From assembly GCF_000143415.4 (NCBI RefSeq), contig NW_003314278.1, forward strand, positions 140,371-204,370: DNA of 64,000 nt, given 5' to 3'. Position 1 is the stretch's first letter; the number at the start of each line of letters is the position of its first letter. Shown here piece after piece: positions 10,851 through 22,654 of the stretch. A model generated the notes under the pieces. That model did no database searches. It was not told the DNA's origin and saw only the letters and a program-made list of their open reading frames with translations. The stretch comes from Selaginella moellendorffii. Taxonomy: Eukaryota; Streptophyta; Lycopodiopsida; Selaginellales; Selaginellaceae. Made by a program: the position numbers and the translations under genes.

Positions 10851-11792
10851 TTGAGGCGACCTCGCTAGCGCGTGAAATAATCGGCAGCGATCAAGAGGTG
10901 CAAGAAAACCCGGAGGAGCGCTTTGGGCTGGAGCTGGATTATTCACCAGGGGCTTCGTGGTTCTACGATGGGGATGGGTCGACTGGGAAGATCTGGACTG
11001 TGGCAGTCGCCCACGTGGAATGCCCCTGCCATGGTATGCTGCTTTGGAACCAATCGCCTAAGATGACGCTCACGCGCGGATCCCATGCCACCGCGTGAGA
11101 CCTTTCCTTTGTCGGAACTCCATGACAAGCGCCTTCTTCTTAATAGTACAAGAATAGTAAGTATATTCGAAATGTTATTTTATAAGATCTTATATCCAAC
11201 CTTTCTAAACGAAAATCAGACAGCTTCTCTTTCCTGAAAAGTTATGCACAAAACGAATGGTTAATTTGTACAACCTACAGGCAGCGGCAAAAAATAAACA
11301 GGTCATACAAAGAAGAGAATAGAGATATCCAGAAGCTTAACAGACTTCTTAAGCTCTGCTTCCAGCTGCCACCACCACCACCACCACCACCACCGCTGCC
11401 ACCACCGCTGCCACCGCCACCGCCGATCACCTGGACCTGTCCTCCACTGCCGCCGCATGTGTGTATATGTGTATATGTCAACACAACACTTGTGGCCAAT
11501 GGGTTCGAAAACACCTTGTCACTTTGTGCATCTTTATGGAACGCACGAAACAAGACATTGCTACTTGGATTTGTGGAACATTTTATATGATCTCTTGCCA
11601 ACTGTTGATCAAGCAACTCTTAGAGCTAGAAGTAGTCTATACCGCTCGGTCCAACTATAAATCTTTGGAGCCTCAAAGATTGGAGTGCAACAAAGATGCC
11701 CTTTGCTATATTAGGGGAGGATCTATCTTTGTACCAGCTCTTAGGAGTGTATATCTTTCTTCTTCTATAGGTTGATAATTTTCTTTTGCCAG
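10851..11792. other. intergenic, with a (GGT/GGC) microsatellite
   Basis: No supported gene. A trinucleotide tract of ccaccaccacc type occupies about 11371-11432. It produces an artificial glycine-rich reading frame on the minus strand, which is not treated as a gene. GT-rich dinucleotide sequence follows at 11456-11480. Confidence 0.4.
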
Positions 11793-11801
11793 CTCAAATA
11801 C

Positions 11802-12078
11802 GCCTCCCGTTAAACACCATCCTGATTCACTCTCTCTCCGCTTACCTGGCGATGACGTGGCATCAGCCCTCCTTTTTGTTTTATCTCCAGCGCACTCCCT
11901 CTCCCGTCCGTTGCCGCTGCACACTCCCGCCCGCGGCTCCCGCCCGCCCGCTCACCCTCACAGCTCCCGCCCGCACTCCCACCCGCCCCCGCACATCCGC
12001 CCGCGCCCAGCGTGCGCCCTAAAATTACTTCCACGTGGCCACAGCCCCAACACTTAGCCAAATTTCAATTAGCGCGCG
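11802..12078 (+). repeat. left terminal inverted repeat of the MULE
   Basis: Outer end GCCTCCCGTTAAACACC, inner end near AATTTCAATTAGCGCGC. It pairs with 15164-15456 over about 280 bp with small indels. The middle is a run of degenerate cccgccc-type units. Confidence 0.9.
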
Positions 12079-12399
12079 CGTGGATGCCTTTCTACGTGCT
12101 TTACGTGGCCAATGGATGACCATTAGGAGTGGTAAACTTATGAAATCTTCTCACTAATTTAAATATATGCAATGTAAGTATATAAAGAGTTTGTTTTTTT
12201 ATTTATTCTTTGCTAAGATTGAGTTTTTCGTTTAAAGAGCTTTTCTTTCTTGTCTTCCTCTACCTAGTAAAAGGAGTTGCTTCTGGACTACTAGAAGCTT
12301 TTCTTTTACCTGTAATTCTTTCCATCAAAGGTTTTGCTCGCTTCAAGGATGTACCATAACTATCAACACGCTGTTAAAATTCTGCTGCAGGATGAATAA

Positions 12400-15087
12400 G
12401 ATTGTTTGGCCTGGCTTTAAAAGTTGCAACCTTCTACTGTATCATTTCTAAATCGTTGTCAACCATAGATAAAAAAGCTTCTTCATCAAGAAGATCTTGT
12501 AAGATATCCATCATCTTTTGTTGTAATGTCGCTTTTGTAACTTTTGATGGAGTGATATCTTCTTGCTTAAAGTTCATATCAATATTTAAAATTTACTTAG
12601 TGTAAATTACCTCTATAGTAGTCCTCAACTGAATTTCTTGTTGATGCTGTATATTTTGATGAATATCTTCCTGCTCAATATTCATATATATTAGTATATA
12701 AAATATGTTAGTTTACCTCTAATGTAGTCTCCAACTGAATTTCTTGCTCATGATAAACATCTTGATGGATGTTTTCCTGCTCAAATTTTTATAAGTATTT
12801 CAAAATTTTAATTAATAAATGAATTACCTCTGTCATAGCTTCCAAGTCAAGTGCTTCAAAATCTTGATGACAATAAAATAAATCATCTAGCCCAGGTTCT
12901 AAGATTGCATGCAATTGTGATGGTTGAACCTCATAATTAGTTGTAGTCCAATCAGTTTTTTCTCCTTGTTTTAACATAATAACTTTTGCTTGATGCTTGC
13001 AAAAGTTTTTTTTGGTTGCCCACGGACAATTACACCAAGTCGAAAAAGCCCAATCACTGTGTCCTTCACCTCCGACAACAAGATACCATATAATTGGATT
13101 TGAAGAGGATTGTATATAGGATTTGTGAGTATTGTCCTTATCGAATTTTACTTGAGAGTCGTTAATATTTCTTGCTTTAACAATCGCACTATCGATTAGC
13201 TTTTCATATGCATGGTTTCGGATAAAACCATGATCTTTGCAATAAGTAGTAAACTAGTACCTCGCATGAACCTTAGTAGTAAGTTGATGAATTGCCCAAT
13301 CCATCCTTCGATTGCGAGCATGTTTTTTTTTGGACAAGAGTATAGCTTTCATATTTGCATGGAATGCCTCAATCGAACTATTTGTCTCCTTGTTAGCATG
13401 AGGGAAATTTCGAGCAGCAACAACCCACATATCTATCAAATATAAATTAAAATAAATTATAAAAATTAAATTATTGATTCACTTACCAACTTTGTCCTTC
13501 CATTCGTCTTGAAAATACTTGATAAAGGCTACTTCATTTTGAAAATCCACCTCAAAATGTTCAATAAGTTGTTTAATCTCAGTTCGCATAATATTATCAT
13601 CATGAAAAGCTGCATGAATTAAATGATACATAATATCTCCGAGACGTTTCCATATTTCCATCCTAATATCCCAAGATTTCACCTTACGAATAATATGTTT
13701 GAGCCAATTCCTCCTTACATGCCAAATACATAATAGAATTTGACAATCAAATGTAGCTCTATATAAAAGAAAAAAATTAAATTATTTCATATCAAATTAA
13801 TTACCTTATAGCATTAATCTCTGCTTTAACATCATCAATCATTATCACCCGTGGTTTCCAATTTGGCATGTGTTCTAAAACTCGTTTTATAAGAGCTATC
13901 ATCTAATTCTTCATATGTTCTCCTTTCTCACTAGAAGTTAAAACCCATGCAATTGGAATACCATTTCCATGATAATCAAAAGCAAGCATGGTGTATAATG
14001 GGAATTATAAATTATTAAGTATTAATCACTTAAAACTGAATGAAAATATTACCTTGTAGCGATTAGTTCCAAAAGTTGCGTCAAGACTCAATAAATTATT
14101 ATTTGAAAAGTCCACCATCTTTTGTAGTTGCCAAGTTGTCTGGATCCCAATAGTAAAACAATCTTTACCTCGATCACCTTCCTGATAGAAAAATACTTTC
14201 TCGGGATTTGTGTTCTTCCAAATACGTACACTCTATGCGTCATTCTCATGTAATCGATAAGTTGAAAGCGAATACTTCCTATGCAGATTGTTGATATCCT
14301 GCATAGTTAGAAAATCATCTCGATGAGGAGGTTCACCAGCTGACTTATTCCTTTCCACAATCTGTATATGCTCATTATAAATCTGATTTGATGTGAAATC
14401 CTGCTAAATCATATGAATCACCCAATGTCGAATATCTGCTGAAAGCTTCTGAGGAAATAATGAATTTCCTCCAGTCAGATCAAGTTGACCATGATAAGGA
14501 ATCCCATTCTTATCACAATGTTCTCTATGATAATATGTAATCTGCACATAATCAGGCCATTTGTAAAACTGTTTGACCAAAAAATTGCAAAGGCAACCCC
14601 GCTTATTAGAACTTCGACTGGGTCTACTTCCAAGTCCTGACTTTGGTGTAGATTCAGCAACCATAATAGAGGATGTTTCACGAGTATCTTGTTTTCCATA
14701 TTCACACCAATACCTGTATCATAAAGTTAGTAATTATATTTTGTTAAAAAGATATACCTGATTAATGATAAAAAGCTTGTGTTTTTAGGTCGTTTCAAAT
14801 CTCCAGGATCACGATTTTTGTTAGAAAATTGCCAAAAATCCACTCCATCACCCCTTCTCCTCTCACCATCTAGAAACTTGTTCACATCCTTCTGTAATAT
14901 ATACACAATAGGAGCTATAGTTTCATTTGATTTAGACAAATTCCAATCTAAATCATCTGCACAAAAATAATCCTTTTCATGGAATTCTTGCACCTCATCA
15001 AGCCATGGGGGATCCTAAATGATTTTCTTGAATCAATATGAAATTGAATTGATTGCTTACCTCTGGAAATTGATGTGCTGCTGCCAT
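12400..15087 (-). pseudogene. MULE transposase with SWIM zinc finger
   Basis: Multi-exon transposase. A plausible start is ATG at 15087 (MAAAHQFPE, then a gtaagc donor), followed by an exon with DPPWLDEVQEFHEKDYF. The catalytic core shows the first Asp in LLSLDATFGTN, the second in VIMIDDVKAEINAI, and Glu in NSSIEAFHANMK; LLCIWHVRRNWLKHII lies between, as in MULE transposases. A SWIM finger (WCNCPWATKKNFCKHQAKV) follows near 13020. The tail contains repeated short exons of QEIQLETT type (12600-12800). In-frame TAG codons sit at 14404-14406, 14233-14235, 13903-13905 and 13254-13256. The 3' end is uncertain. Confidence 0.82.
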
Positions 15088-15163
15088 GCTTGATCATAAA
15101 AGAAACAGAAGTGTTTTTAGGTCAAGTATGGGGCAACCATCCAGCGTGAATGGGTGGACCAGG

Positions 15164-15456
15164 GCGCGCTGATTGAAATTTGGCTAAGTGTTGGGGCTGT
15201 GGCCACGTGGAAGTAATTTTAGGGCGCACGCTGGGCGTGGGCGGACGTGCGGGGGCGGGTGGGAGTGTGGGCGGGAGCCGTGAGGGCGAGCGGGCGGGTG
15301 GGAGCCGTGGGCAGGCGATAGCCGCGGGCGGGAGTGTGCATCGGCGACGGACGGGAGAGGGAGTGCGCTAGAGATAAAACAAAAAGGAGGGCTGATGCCA
15401 CATCATCGCCAGGTAAGTGGAGAGAGAGTGAATCAGGATGGTGTTTAATGGGAGGC
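15164..15456 (-). repeat. right terminal inverted repeat of the MULE
   Basis: Inverted copy of 11802-12078, about 293 bp, ending GGGAGGC at 15456 directly before the target duplication CTCAAATAC. Confidence 0.9.
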
Positions 15457-16089
15457 CTCAAATACCACCACCGTGCAACCACAGTTCGACACTCTGGCAC
15501 AGTTTTGTGCATAGGCAACATGGTTTTTGGAAACCCAACCCAAAAACATGTACAAGTAAAGCTATGCTCTCTATGGCGTGCAATTCGTAAAAGGGTGAGT
15601 GTTACTGCGGTAGATTTCACTCACAATACAGTGTCCATGTGGCAGTTTTCTATTGGTTCGGCATTAAATGTCATTTGGATGCCTCATGGATGCCCCATGG
15701 ATGCTGGCCGATGGCTCAATGATGTCCCCATAATATGAACAATGTGTTATACATAGATGCCACATATCATCAAGTTTGACCCCATGATATGGGGATTCAT
15801 CAGGTCATAGGGTTTAGGAGACGCTTCTCTGCCTTAGCACCTTGCTTTAGTGCTTTGTTATTCGTCATGTTTCTTGGTAGTAGATGCGGAAGGTAACTTG
15901 GTTTGCTAGTGATTAGTTTCAAATGTTTTTGTGGGCAGTATTGGAAGTGGCTGTCTAAGTTGAGTCCTTCCCGATGCATAAAAAATGCCTGGTTTCGAAC
16001 AGTGCCAAGAGCTTGTAAGGTAGCCAAGCACAACAAAATAGATTTAAAGAAATTGTTCTATTCTTGCTCTAAAGATTACCTCTGACAAA

Positions 16090-17640
16090 GTTGCACCTTC
16101 AACATTGGAGAGAAATGGTCCTGGAAGGTCTTCAATATCTTTTCCACCAACAACCAGCATAATCCTACAAAAGCACATTTTATCAGGAATTCTGTAACAT
16201 TACCAAAATTCTTACCCAAGCTCTCGTTCTATCGGTTGAAATAAGTTTGCAGGAACATGAGATGGTCTGAAGTAATCACCACATCGATATGGACGGGCCT
16301 CATGGAGGTTCCAGGTTGCAACTTAGTGTGAAATATCCTTCTCGAGGTACGGAGCAAAGACACAACGTAGACTTTGGTTGTGCCATGGATTAGATACATC
16401 GAGAATTCCTATATCTTCCATGGACTCAAAAAGGTGCTTATAGCGCTCAAAGAGCTCTCTCCACAAATGCTCTATGCGCTGTAAAACAAATTTGATTTAG
16501 TCCTATGAGTCCTTATTTGGAAAAACTCTAGCGCTGTGAGTATCTGGTTACGTGTTGATGTCCCACGTATGAAGCTCCTAGCTGCAGGACCTCAATAGCG
16601 GATCATGTCCTTCTCAACCTCATTGTGCTCTGGAGCATTGTCGCTCCGGATGTGCTTGGGCCTTCCAAATTGACGAACAGCCTGCGCATATGTGTTGAAT
16701 ATTGCATGGGATTCTTTGGAGGTAGCTAGCTTGCAAGCTACAATATAATGAGTTGCCCCACAAATAATGGCATGTACATAGAAACTATAGCTTACAAGCT
16801 TGCAATATGCTACAATAAACATGTTACCACTTGTGCTAACAAAAAAGCAGAAATGAAAGAATACTCACAATCCATATGATAAAGTGCATAAGCCTCCTCG
16901 TTTCTATAAATCTGTTGTCGAATCCTTGTCATGTGCTTCTGTTCCAACCTACTTGGATCGTGAGTGGCTAAGGCCTCACGAATTTGGCATCGGCTAAACC
17001 AGTATCCTCTAGTTCGACAGCTAGATCGGGAATTGATAATCCCCCAATTTGTGCCACCTTGATTCATGGCATTGTTAGTTTGAACATGATGAAATACCTC
17101 TTCGGGTGGTACTCTGTAATATACACCTCTCCAATTTGGATCGGCAAGCCACATGTATTTGTACAGTGTTGGCTTGGAAATTCTAAGATAGCATGCGAGG
17201 TAAACAGCAGTCTTAGTCTCAAGGATCTTCAGGTGCATCCAAGTGCCAAATGTAGCTGAACTATCGAATCCCCTCAATTGCAAAAAATTATAGAAGGCTT
17301 AGAAACGTGCAAATCATGAATCTAGGAGGCTGGAAACTAAACAAACCTCTAGGAGAGCATCGTTATCACTATCCATACTAGAACCATAGTCTGAATCACT
17401 AAAATTGGATGGAAGGCCATCCACCTTGTCTTCCTCCACGTCTTCCAGTAAACCTGGAAGAAAAAGTTTCAGTGGCACAAATTTGAAGTAAACTAGGGAG
17501 GGAACTATACTCATGGTAGGAACTTGAAAGTCCATAGAGAACAATCGAGTAGTAAATCAAAGCAATATTTACTTCATTTGGATCTAACAATGGAGTGTGC
17601 AATGGCTGATGTTGTGGGTGTAGATCTACCACTATACATC
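16090..17640 (-). pseudogene. integrase-core (DDE) transposase-like protein
   Basis: Read leftward, an acidic N-terminal exon (DVEEDKVDG, SDSDYGSSMDSDND) is followed by a helix-turn-helix-like region (YLRISKPTLYKYMWL) and a pre-core block with RGYWFSRCQIREAL. The core has the first Asp in ALYHMDSYCKLVSY after splicing at gtgagt near 16870, the second in HIRSDNAPEHNEVEK, and the Glu in RIEHLWRELFERY. The HMD..KL and RIE.LWRE blocks resemble the stand-alone integrase-core family known from animals and fungi (WHIDGNHKL and NQRIERLWRD). A TAA after EKDISH near 16325 and uncertain splice joins suggest decay. Not a retroelement: no reverse transcriptase or RNase H is nearby. Confidence 0.6.
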
Positions 17641-18445
17641 AAGAGTGCCTTGCCTACAGCAACACCAGTGAAGTGACGAGCTTTGGGAAAATTATACTTG
17701 GCTATACTCGCAGAAAATTAAGTGTTCTTTAGTGTACATTTCAAATTTAAATTCAATTCTTGATTTGTTCAATTTTAGGGTTTCCACATTTGGGATTAGG
17801 GTTTACACCAAGTCCCACCCATATTAATTGTGCCTTGGATACGGGGCGATTTCATTTTATAACATGATTTTGTTGATGGTTTGTTCGTTAGATTTGTGTC
17901 ATCTAATCGGAGGCAAGGCTTCTAGTGCACACTCCCTCGATCGCAAGACCACCGCCCAAGCAAGAGCGCCACAGCTGTGGTGGTGGGTAGCTTCTCCTCG
18001 ATCAGGTTTGCATAACCAATCCTTTGTGGTTTTTAGGCTTGAAGCAAGAATGCCGCACACCTCAACAATAATAGACACTATGCAGGAAACACTTCATGAG
18101 CACGCAGCCAAGCACTCGATGTTCCACAATTGGGAGAGCCTATTTGGATCCAAGTTGAGAGACAGAGTACATCATCTATTTGATTTCCTAGGTTCTCCAC
18201 ATGCACACGAGAAGTTTTATTCCCTTTAACATACCTGTCATGGAGTGGACCAAACATAAGATCCACTGGGCACTCCAAAATCCAGAGAGCTTGTATGGAT
18301 TGGGCTGATGTTGTGGAAGTAATATAGACACTTTCACAATAAAAATAGATAATTGTCTTGAAATATGTTTCACTTGAAAGAGACACTTTTCAGTTCATTG
18401 GCAAAGTTAAAGGTAAGAATATTCAAAATATTCCATAAATGCCCA

Positions 18446-18990
18446 TTATAGGCACTTGCGGCCCTTGGTACCCTTTTGGCTTATGCTTGCCTCACCAAGG
18501 GTAATCACTATAGCTTCCAAAGCAGCTCCCAATTTAAGTTCTGGGTCAAAACTATCGAGCTTGGATGCTACATGATGCCCATCCTCGCTTGAGGAACTCT
18601 CAACCTGTTTCATGGTAGAACCAAAATCACCCTCTGGGTCTGTGAATTCGTCCTCACTTGCATCTCGAGCAGTAACATATCCCTCACTATCGCTTTCTTT
18701 AGTAGGACCTTTCCCCTCGGTGATTGGCATAACATTAGAAGTAGTCTTGGGCTGCCTTGTCAAAGGGATTGTCAAGCCTTGAGAGGAGGAGGCATCATAT
18801 AAAATCCTCGGTCCTATCCCCTGTTGGATCTATTGTTGTGCCTCAAAGAAGTCATAGAATCCTCTCCAGTTTGCCATGTTAGGAGGAAACATAAAAACCT
18901 CAAACATTGCAAAAGGGTTAGACCATATAGGAAACTATAACAAATCTACTTTTACCAAAGTGAGCACGAACTTCCAATCCCTAAAAACTC
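18446..18990 (-). CDS. acidic accessory protein of the integrase element, unidentified
   Basis: A reading frame of 109 codons or more with acidic, Ser-rich composition (TKESDSEGYVTARDASEDEFTDPEGDFGS) and a short basic end (KGTKGRKCL). Upstream in frame it continues through FYDFFEAQQ, a TAG and IQQGIGPRILYDASSSQ, and a possible further exon EELEFLGIGSSCSLW ends near 18958. It sits inside the putative transposon and on the same strand as the integrase-like gene, so it may be a second element gene. No family is recognised. Confidence 0.35.
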
Positions 18991-19708
18991 TAGTTCTTCG
19001 GCTGTAACGCACGGCATACATTGGATAGTTTTGCCCCATGCTTGGAAACCCTTTTTACAAATTTCAAAATTTGAAACGGTTATAATTGGAAAATATTGTA
19101 AGTGTCTATTGTCATTGCTCTTCTCACCTAAATGTTACTACATGCAATTGCAACTTCCATATTCTCAAATCTCCTTTAGCATGCTCCTCTTGAGAGAACT
19201 CTAGGTCCAATTTGAAACAATTATAATTGGAAAATGTTGAAAGTGTTTAGTGTTATCCTGAATGTTACTACATGCAATTACAACTTCCACATTCTTAAAT
19301 CTCCTTCAGCATGCTCTTATTGAGAGAACTCCAGGTCCAAACATCAACACTATGCACTTTTGCGTAGTACACAATTGAAGTATGAGCCCCACCAATTCAT
19401 TGAATTGGTTAAACTTCAACTTACTTTTAAGTCATATACAAATCTTTTAAGCATCATGGTACAAAACTAAAGTGTTGAGAGAGTTACACTGGAAATCAAT
19501 GGCAACAAAAGATAAACTCAATGGGATGCATTAAAGACATAACTCCAGATAGTATATATCCATGGCTTTGCAACGGAGATAGATGGAGTTCACTTACGCT
19601 CGCTATAAACACTATGTTAAAAGAGGTGTGCCAAAAAAGGATAATTCAGTTCTTTTGCCATGAGCAGCAAGAGCAAGATGTGGGAACATACTGCTCTAGA
19701 TAAGCAAT

Positions 19709-20056
19709 TTAGTCGATTGTCCATTTGGTTTGCAACATTAACAACTTGGTAGAATGCATGGGATGAATGGGTCTATGGGCCATGAATGGCTCCATTCCAT
19801 ACATAGCATGGGTCATTTTTATGGGCATGATGCCCCATCCAGGGCATAAGGATTGGATATTCATAAAATATTCTATGCCTGTGTTTTTTTCACATTCATA
19901 ATACACGTGGACCAATAGCAGGCATACACGTGGTGTGAGTAAAATCCACTGTTGTAAAATCCACTTTTTTACGAATTGCACACCATACTCTCCATCTAAG
20001 AGGCACATGGAAAAGAGGGAGACTTTATACAATTGGCTTATTAAAAACTTCATACT
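19709..20056 (-). repeat. right inverted end of the integrase element
   Basis: This region, read on the minus strand, resembles 15560-15780: both contain TATGG-GTGCAATTCGTAAAA, ACTCACA and CTATTGGT, then ATGCC/TGGATG-rich sequence. The similarity is patchy and about 200 bp long. Confidence 0.5.
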
Positions 20057-20100
20057 GACCCATTGATTGATTCTAATCTTCGAAATATTGACTTTCTTTA

Positions 20101-21606
20101 CTAGTTGTTAGCCTCCAGATCTCTCAGAGCTTGGGCGAAGGCCTTGAGGTTCCTGTCCGAGGATCCTCCCTCGGCTACGGCAGCCGCAGCAACCTTGCGG
20201 AATTCCCGAGCCCGGGCTCGCATCTCGCGACCCTCGTCGCCTCTCATCAGCCTCGCCACTAAATCCGCCAGCCTCTCGCTCGAGACCACGGAGTTTTTAT
20301 CCCGATCATCCTGGACCGGGATCGCCAGCTTCCAGTGCTCCACAAGCTCCTTGCAGTTGATGTTTTGCTCCGCCATGCAAGGCCAGGCGAGCATAGGCAC
20401 GCCCGCGCAGATCCCCTCCACGGTCGAGTTCCATCCGCAGTGCGTTAGGAATCCTCCCACCGCCGGGTGGAGCAAGACGTGCATTTGCGGCGCCCACGAG
20501 ATCACGATCCCGCGCTCGCCGATCCGCTGCTTCAATCCCTCGAAGAAATCGTGCACCGAGGGATCCGCGACCAGGGTCTTGCGCAGCACCAGCACGAATG
20601 GCTGGTTGCTGCGCTCCAGGCCCCTGGCGAGCTCCTGCAACTGCTCCATGGACAAGGTGGCCATGCTGCCGAAGGAGACGTAGATCACGGAGGATTCCTT
20701 CTGTGTGTCGAGCCACTCCAGGCACGCCAGATCCTCGGGAGACAGGTGCTCGCTGGATCGCTCCACCGCTGTCGAGTCCCCCGCGAAGAATGCCGGGGAC
20801 AGGCACGGGCCGACGGGGAAGTAGCTGGATTTCATCTCGCTGCGCAGCGTCGCCACTGCGTGTGGCTCCAGCTCCTCGTAGGTATTGCACAGCGCGAATC
20901 TCGCCTCGGCAAACCGCGACGCGCCGTCGCAGATCACGCCCAGGATTGGGTGGTCGTAGTAGAAGGCGAGCGGCAGATCCGTGGCGGGCATCGGCGGGCA
21001 CCCGGGCAGGAATGTGATGAGCTCTTCCGTTTTCCTGGCTGGGAGAAGGGGGAGTTTCCTTAGAACCCTAAAAACAGGGGAGGGAGAACTTACTCGCGAC
21101 TGGCACGAATCCTTTGGAGATGAGCTCCGGCAGGAAGAGGTAATAAATGTCGTTGATCGCATTGGAGGTCCAGAACACCGCCCTGGGGATGCCGAATTCG
21201 TCCGCCAGATCCTGGGTGAATCCGTTGAAGGTGTCCGTGATCATGCAGCAAACGGGGTTCCCTTCCTCCTGGAACTTCCGGATAAGCTCTCGCACAGAGG
21301 CTGCCATGGCTCGCGCTGCCAGGCGGATCTTCTCCACGATCGCGCTGGAATCCCCCTTGGCGAGATCGTTGCTGCTGCGCATGCTGTTACCTGGATTGTC
21401 CGAGACCTCGACGATGCGGACGTTGCTCTTGGCGTGGGGGTCTGCAATCAGATCGCGCGTCTGGTGCATGAGCTTCATGTTGCTCGGATTGGAATGGTGA
21501 CATCGCAGGCCGCGAGACGGCGGCAGAAGTGCATCAGTGAGTTCGTGTGGCCCGGGATTGGGAATGGGAACGCTAGAACATGAGGCTTCTTGCTAGCACC
21601 CGCCAT
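20101..21606 (-). pseudogene. UDP-glycosyltransferase (family 1), frameshifted copy
   Basis: Close paralogue of the intact gene at 27873-29384 with the same two-exon structure (exon 1 from ATG 21606 to about 21094, a 55-bp intron, exon 2 from 21038 to 20101). The protein begins MAGASKKPHVLAFPFPIPGH. The PSPG sugar-donor box is complete in exon 2 (WAPQMHVLLHPAVGG, HCGWNSTVEG, AWPCMAEQ). Against the intact copy, exon 1 lacks 10 bp (ggcgtaggtg on the plus strand) after CDVTI, near 21492, shifting the frame at about residue 40. Exon 2 is otherwise open to its stop. The 3' flank is cut at about 20056 by the integrase element. Confidence 0.88.
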
Positions 21607-22640
21607 TCGCAGCGCTTTGATCTTTTGATCTTGGATTGGAAGCCAGGTAAGATATAGGCGAGTACCGAGAGCCCAATTAGAACACCACAAAAAGGAATGC
21701 TCCTTGTGAGAGGCACGAAAGTGCAAGAAAGTAGACCGGAATTGACCAGGCAATCTGATCCTTTGCTCTACAGCACGAAACAAAAGCTGGTACTCGCCAT
21801 TCCGGAGCTGCTGGATTCGTTGGTGGCCGCTTTACTGCAGCAGGTGACAAGCGAAAAGAGGAAGGAAAGGCTACTTGAAGTGTTCTTGCAGAAGATCACA
21901 GTGACTTCTTAGCTTGCTCGCCCTGTAAAGCTGCTCGAGCGGAATGGAGGCGGAAAAGACTTGTAGAGATCTTCACAAACTGCAAGACATGGCGCGGGTT
22001 TTTTTCCTCAAGTGCCGATCATAAGATGCTGAAAGACAGATGGTTTTGAAGGATGGAATTCCGAGAGCGTAGGTTTTGCGAGGTGGTCATGGCTTCAAAC
22101 GACTTTGAAATCGACGACATGGATCAGAAGCCTTGCTACTGGTCGATGAACCCAAGCTTATAAATTCTTTCATCAAAGGCGATGTGGCGAGCAAAGCGCT
22201 CCTTCGTGTGGATGGAAACAAATAGACGCTGCGGAGGGTTACTAAAGAGGGGCGTGATCTAGCATCACATAGTTCGTCGATAAAAGCCTTCATGCCATGA
22301 AGCTCCATAGAACTTCTTGATATTCAAGCAAGGATGCCTAGATTGACAAAGTGGAAGTTCCAAAAACGTAAAGCCCGTTCACTACTTTTGCTAAATGCGG
22401 ATGACTTTCCATGCTTGTAATGTATGGAATCCCGCGTCAAGATTCGCACATAATAGAGAAGACTCTCTGCTCTTCATGCCATGAAGGATTTCTCAACAAC
22501 AATATTAACTTACTAAACAAAAGGTTATATTATAATTAAAAATGTGATTTAACCAGTCAGCTTTGCAATAAAAGTTCTAGAAAAATTTGCCCCGCTAAAC
22601 TTTCGTCTTCTTTCCATTCAAAACTTACCAAAGAATTCTT
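21607..22640. other. duplicated promoter region, then unassigned sequence
   Basis: From 21607 to about 21770 the sequence matches the upstream region of the intact glycosyltransferase (29385-29620), with deletions. Beyond that, a short frame ending IPELLDSLVAALLQQVTSE...FLQKITVTS (to 21912) and a stretch reading LINSFIKGDVASKALLRVDGNK (about 22150-22225) look like gene scraps that could not be assigned. Confidence 0.35.
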
Positions 22641-22654
22641 AACCTTTGGTCGAC

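Larger units (their letters stand above)
11802..15456 (-). mobile_element. Mutator-like DNA transposon (MULE)
   Basis: A 3.66-kb element bounded by long inverted repeats and a perfect 9-bp target duplication, CTCAAATAC, at 11793-11801 and 15457-15465. A 9-bp duplication and long inverted repeats are Mutator hallmarks. Inside is a minus-strand transposase with a DDE core and a SWIM zinc finger. Four in-frame TAG codons suggest the copy is inactive. The inverted repeats are strikingly GC-rich compared with the AT-rich interior. Confidence 0.93.
15520..20056 (-). mobile_element. putative DNA transposon encoding an integrase-like protein
   Basis: The segment next to the MULE carries an integrase-type DDE gene without any reverse transcriptase or gag, plus an acidic accessory frame. 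Diverged inverted sequences lie near its two ends: TATGGCGTGCAATTCGTAAA at 15583-15602 matches the reverse complement of about 19967-19990, and the match continues discontinuously inward through gatttcactcaca and ctattggt. The right limit is set by comparison with 27800-27840, where the same glycosyltransferase 3' flank continues without this DNA; the homology breaks just before acccattgattg at about 20057. No clean target duplication was found, so the borders are approximate. Confidence 0.5.

Noticed and set aside
11275-11616. Glycine-rich 113-codon minus-strand frame
   Set aside because: Created by a (GGT/GGC) microsatellite; no signal peptide or conserved flank supports a glycine-rich protein gene.
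17828-18229. 133-codon plus-strand frame inside the integrase element
   Set aside because: No recognised family, opposite to the element genes and without splice or promoter support.
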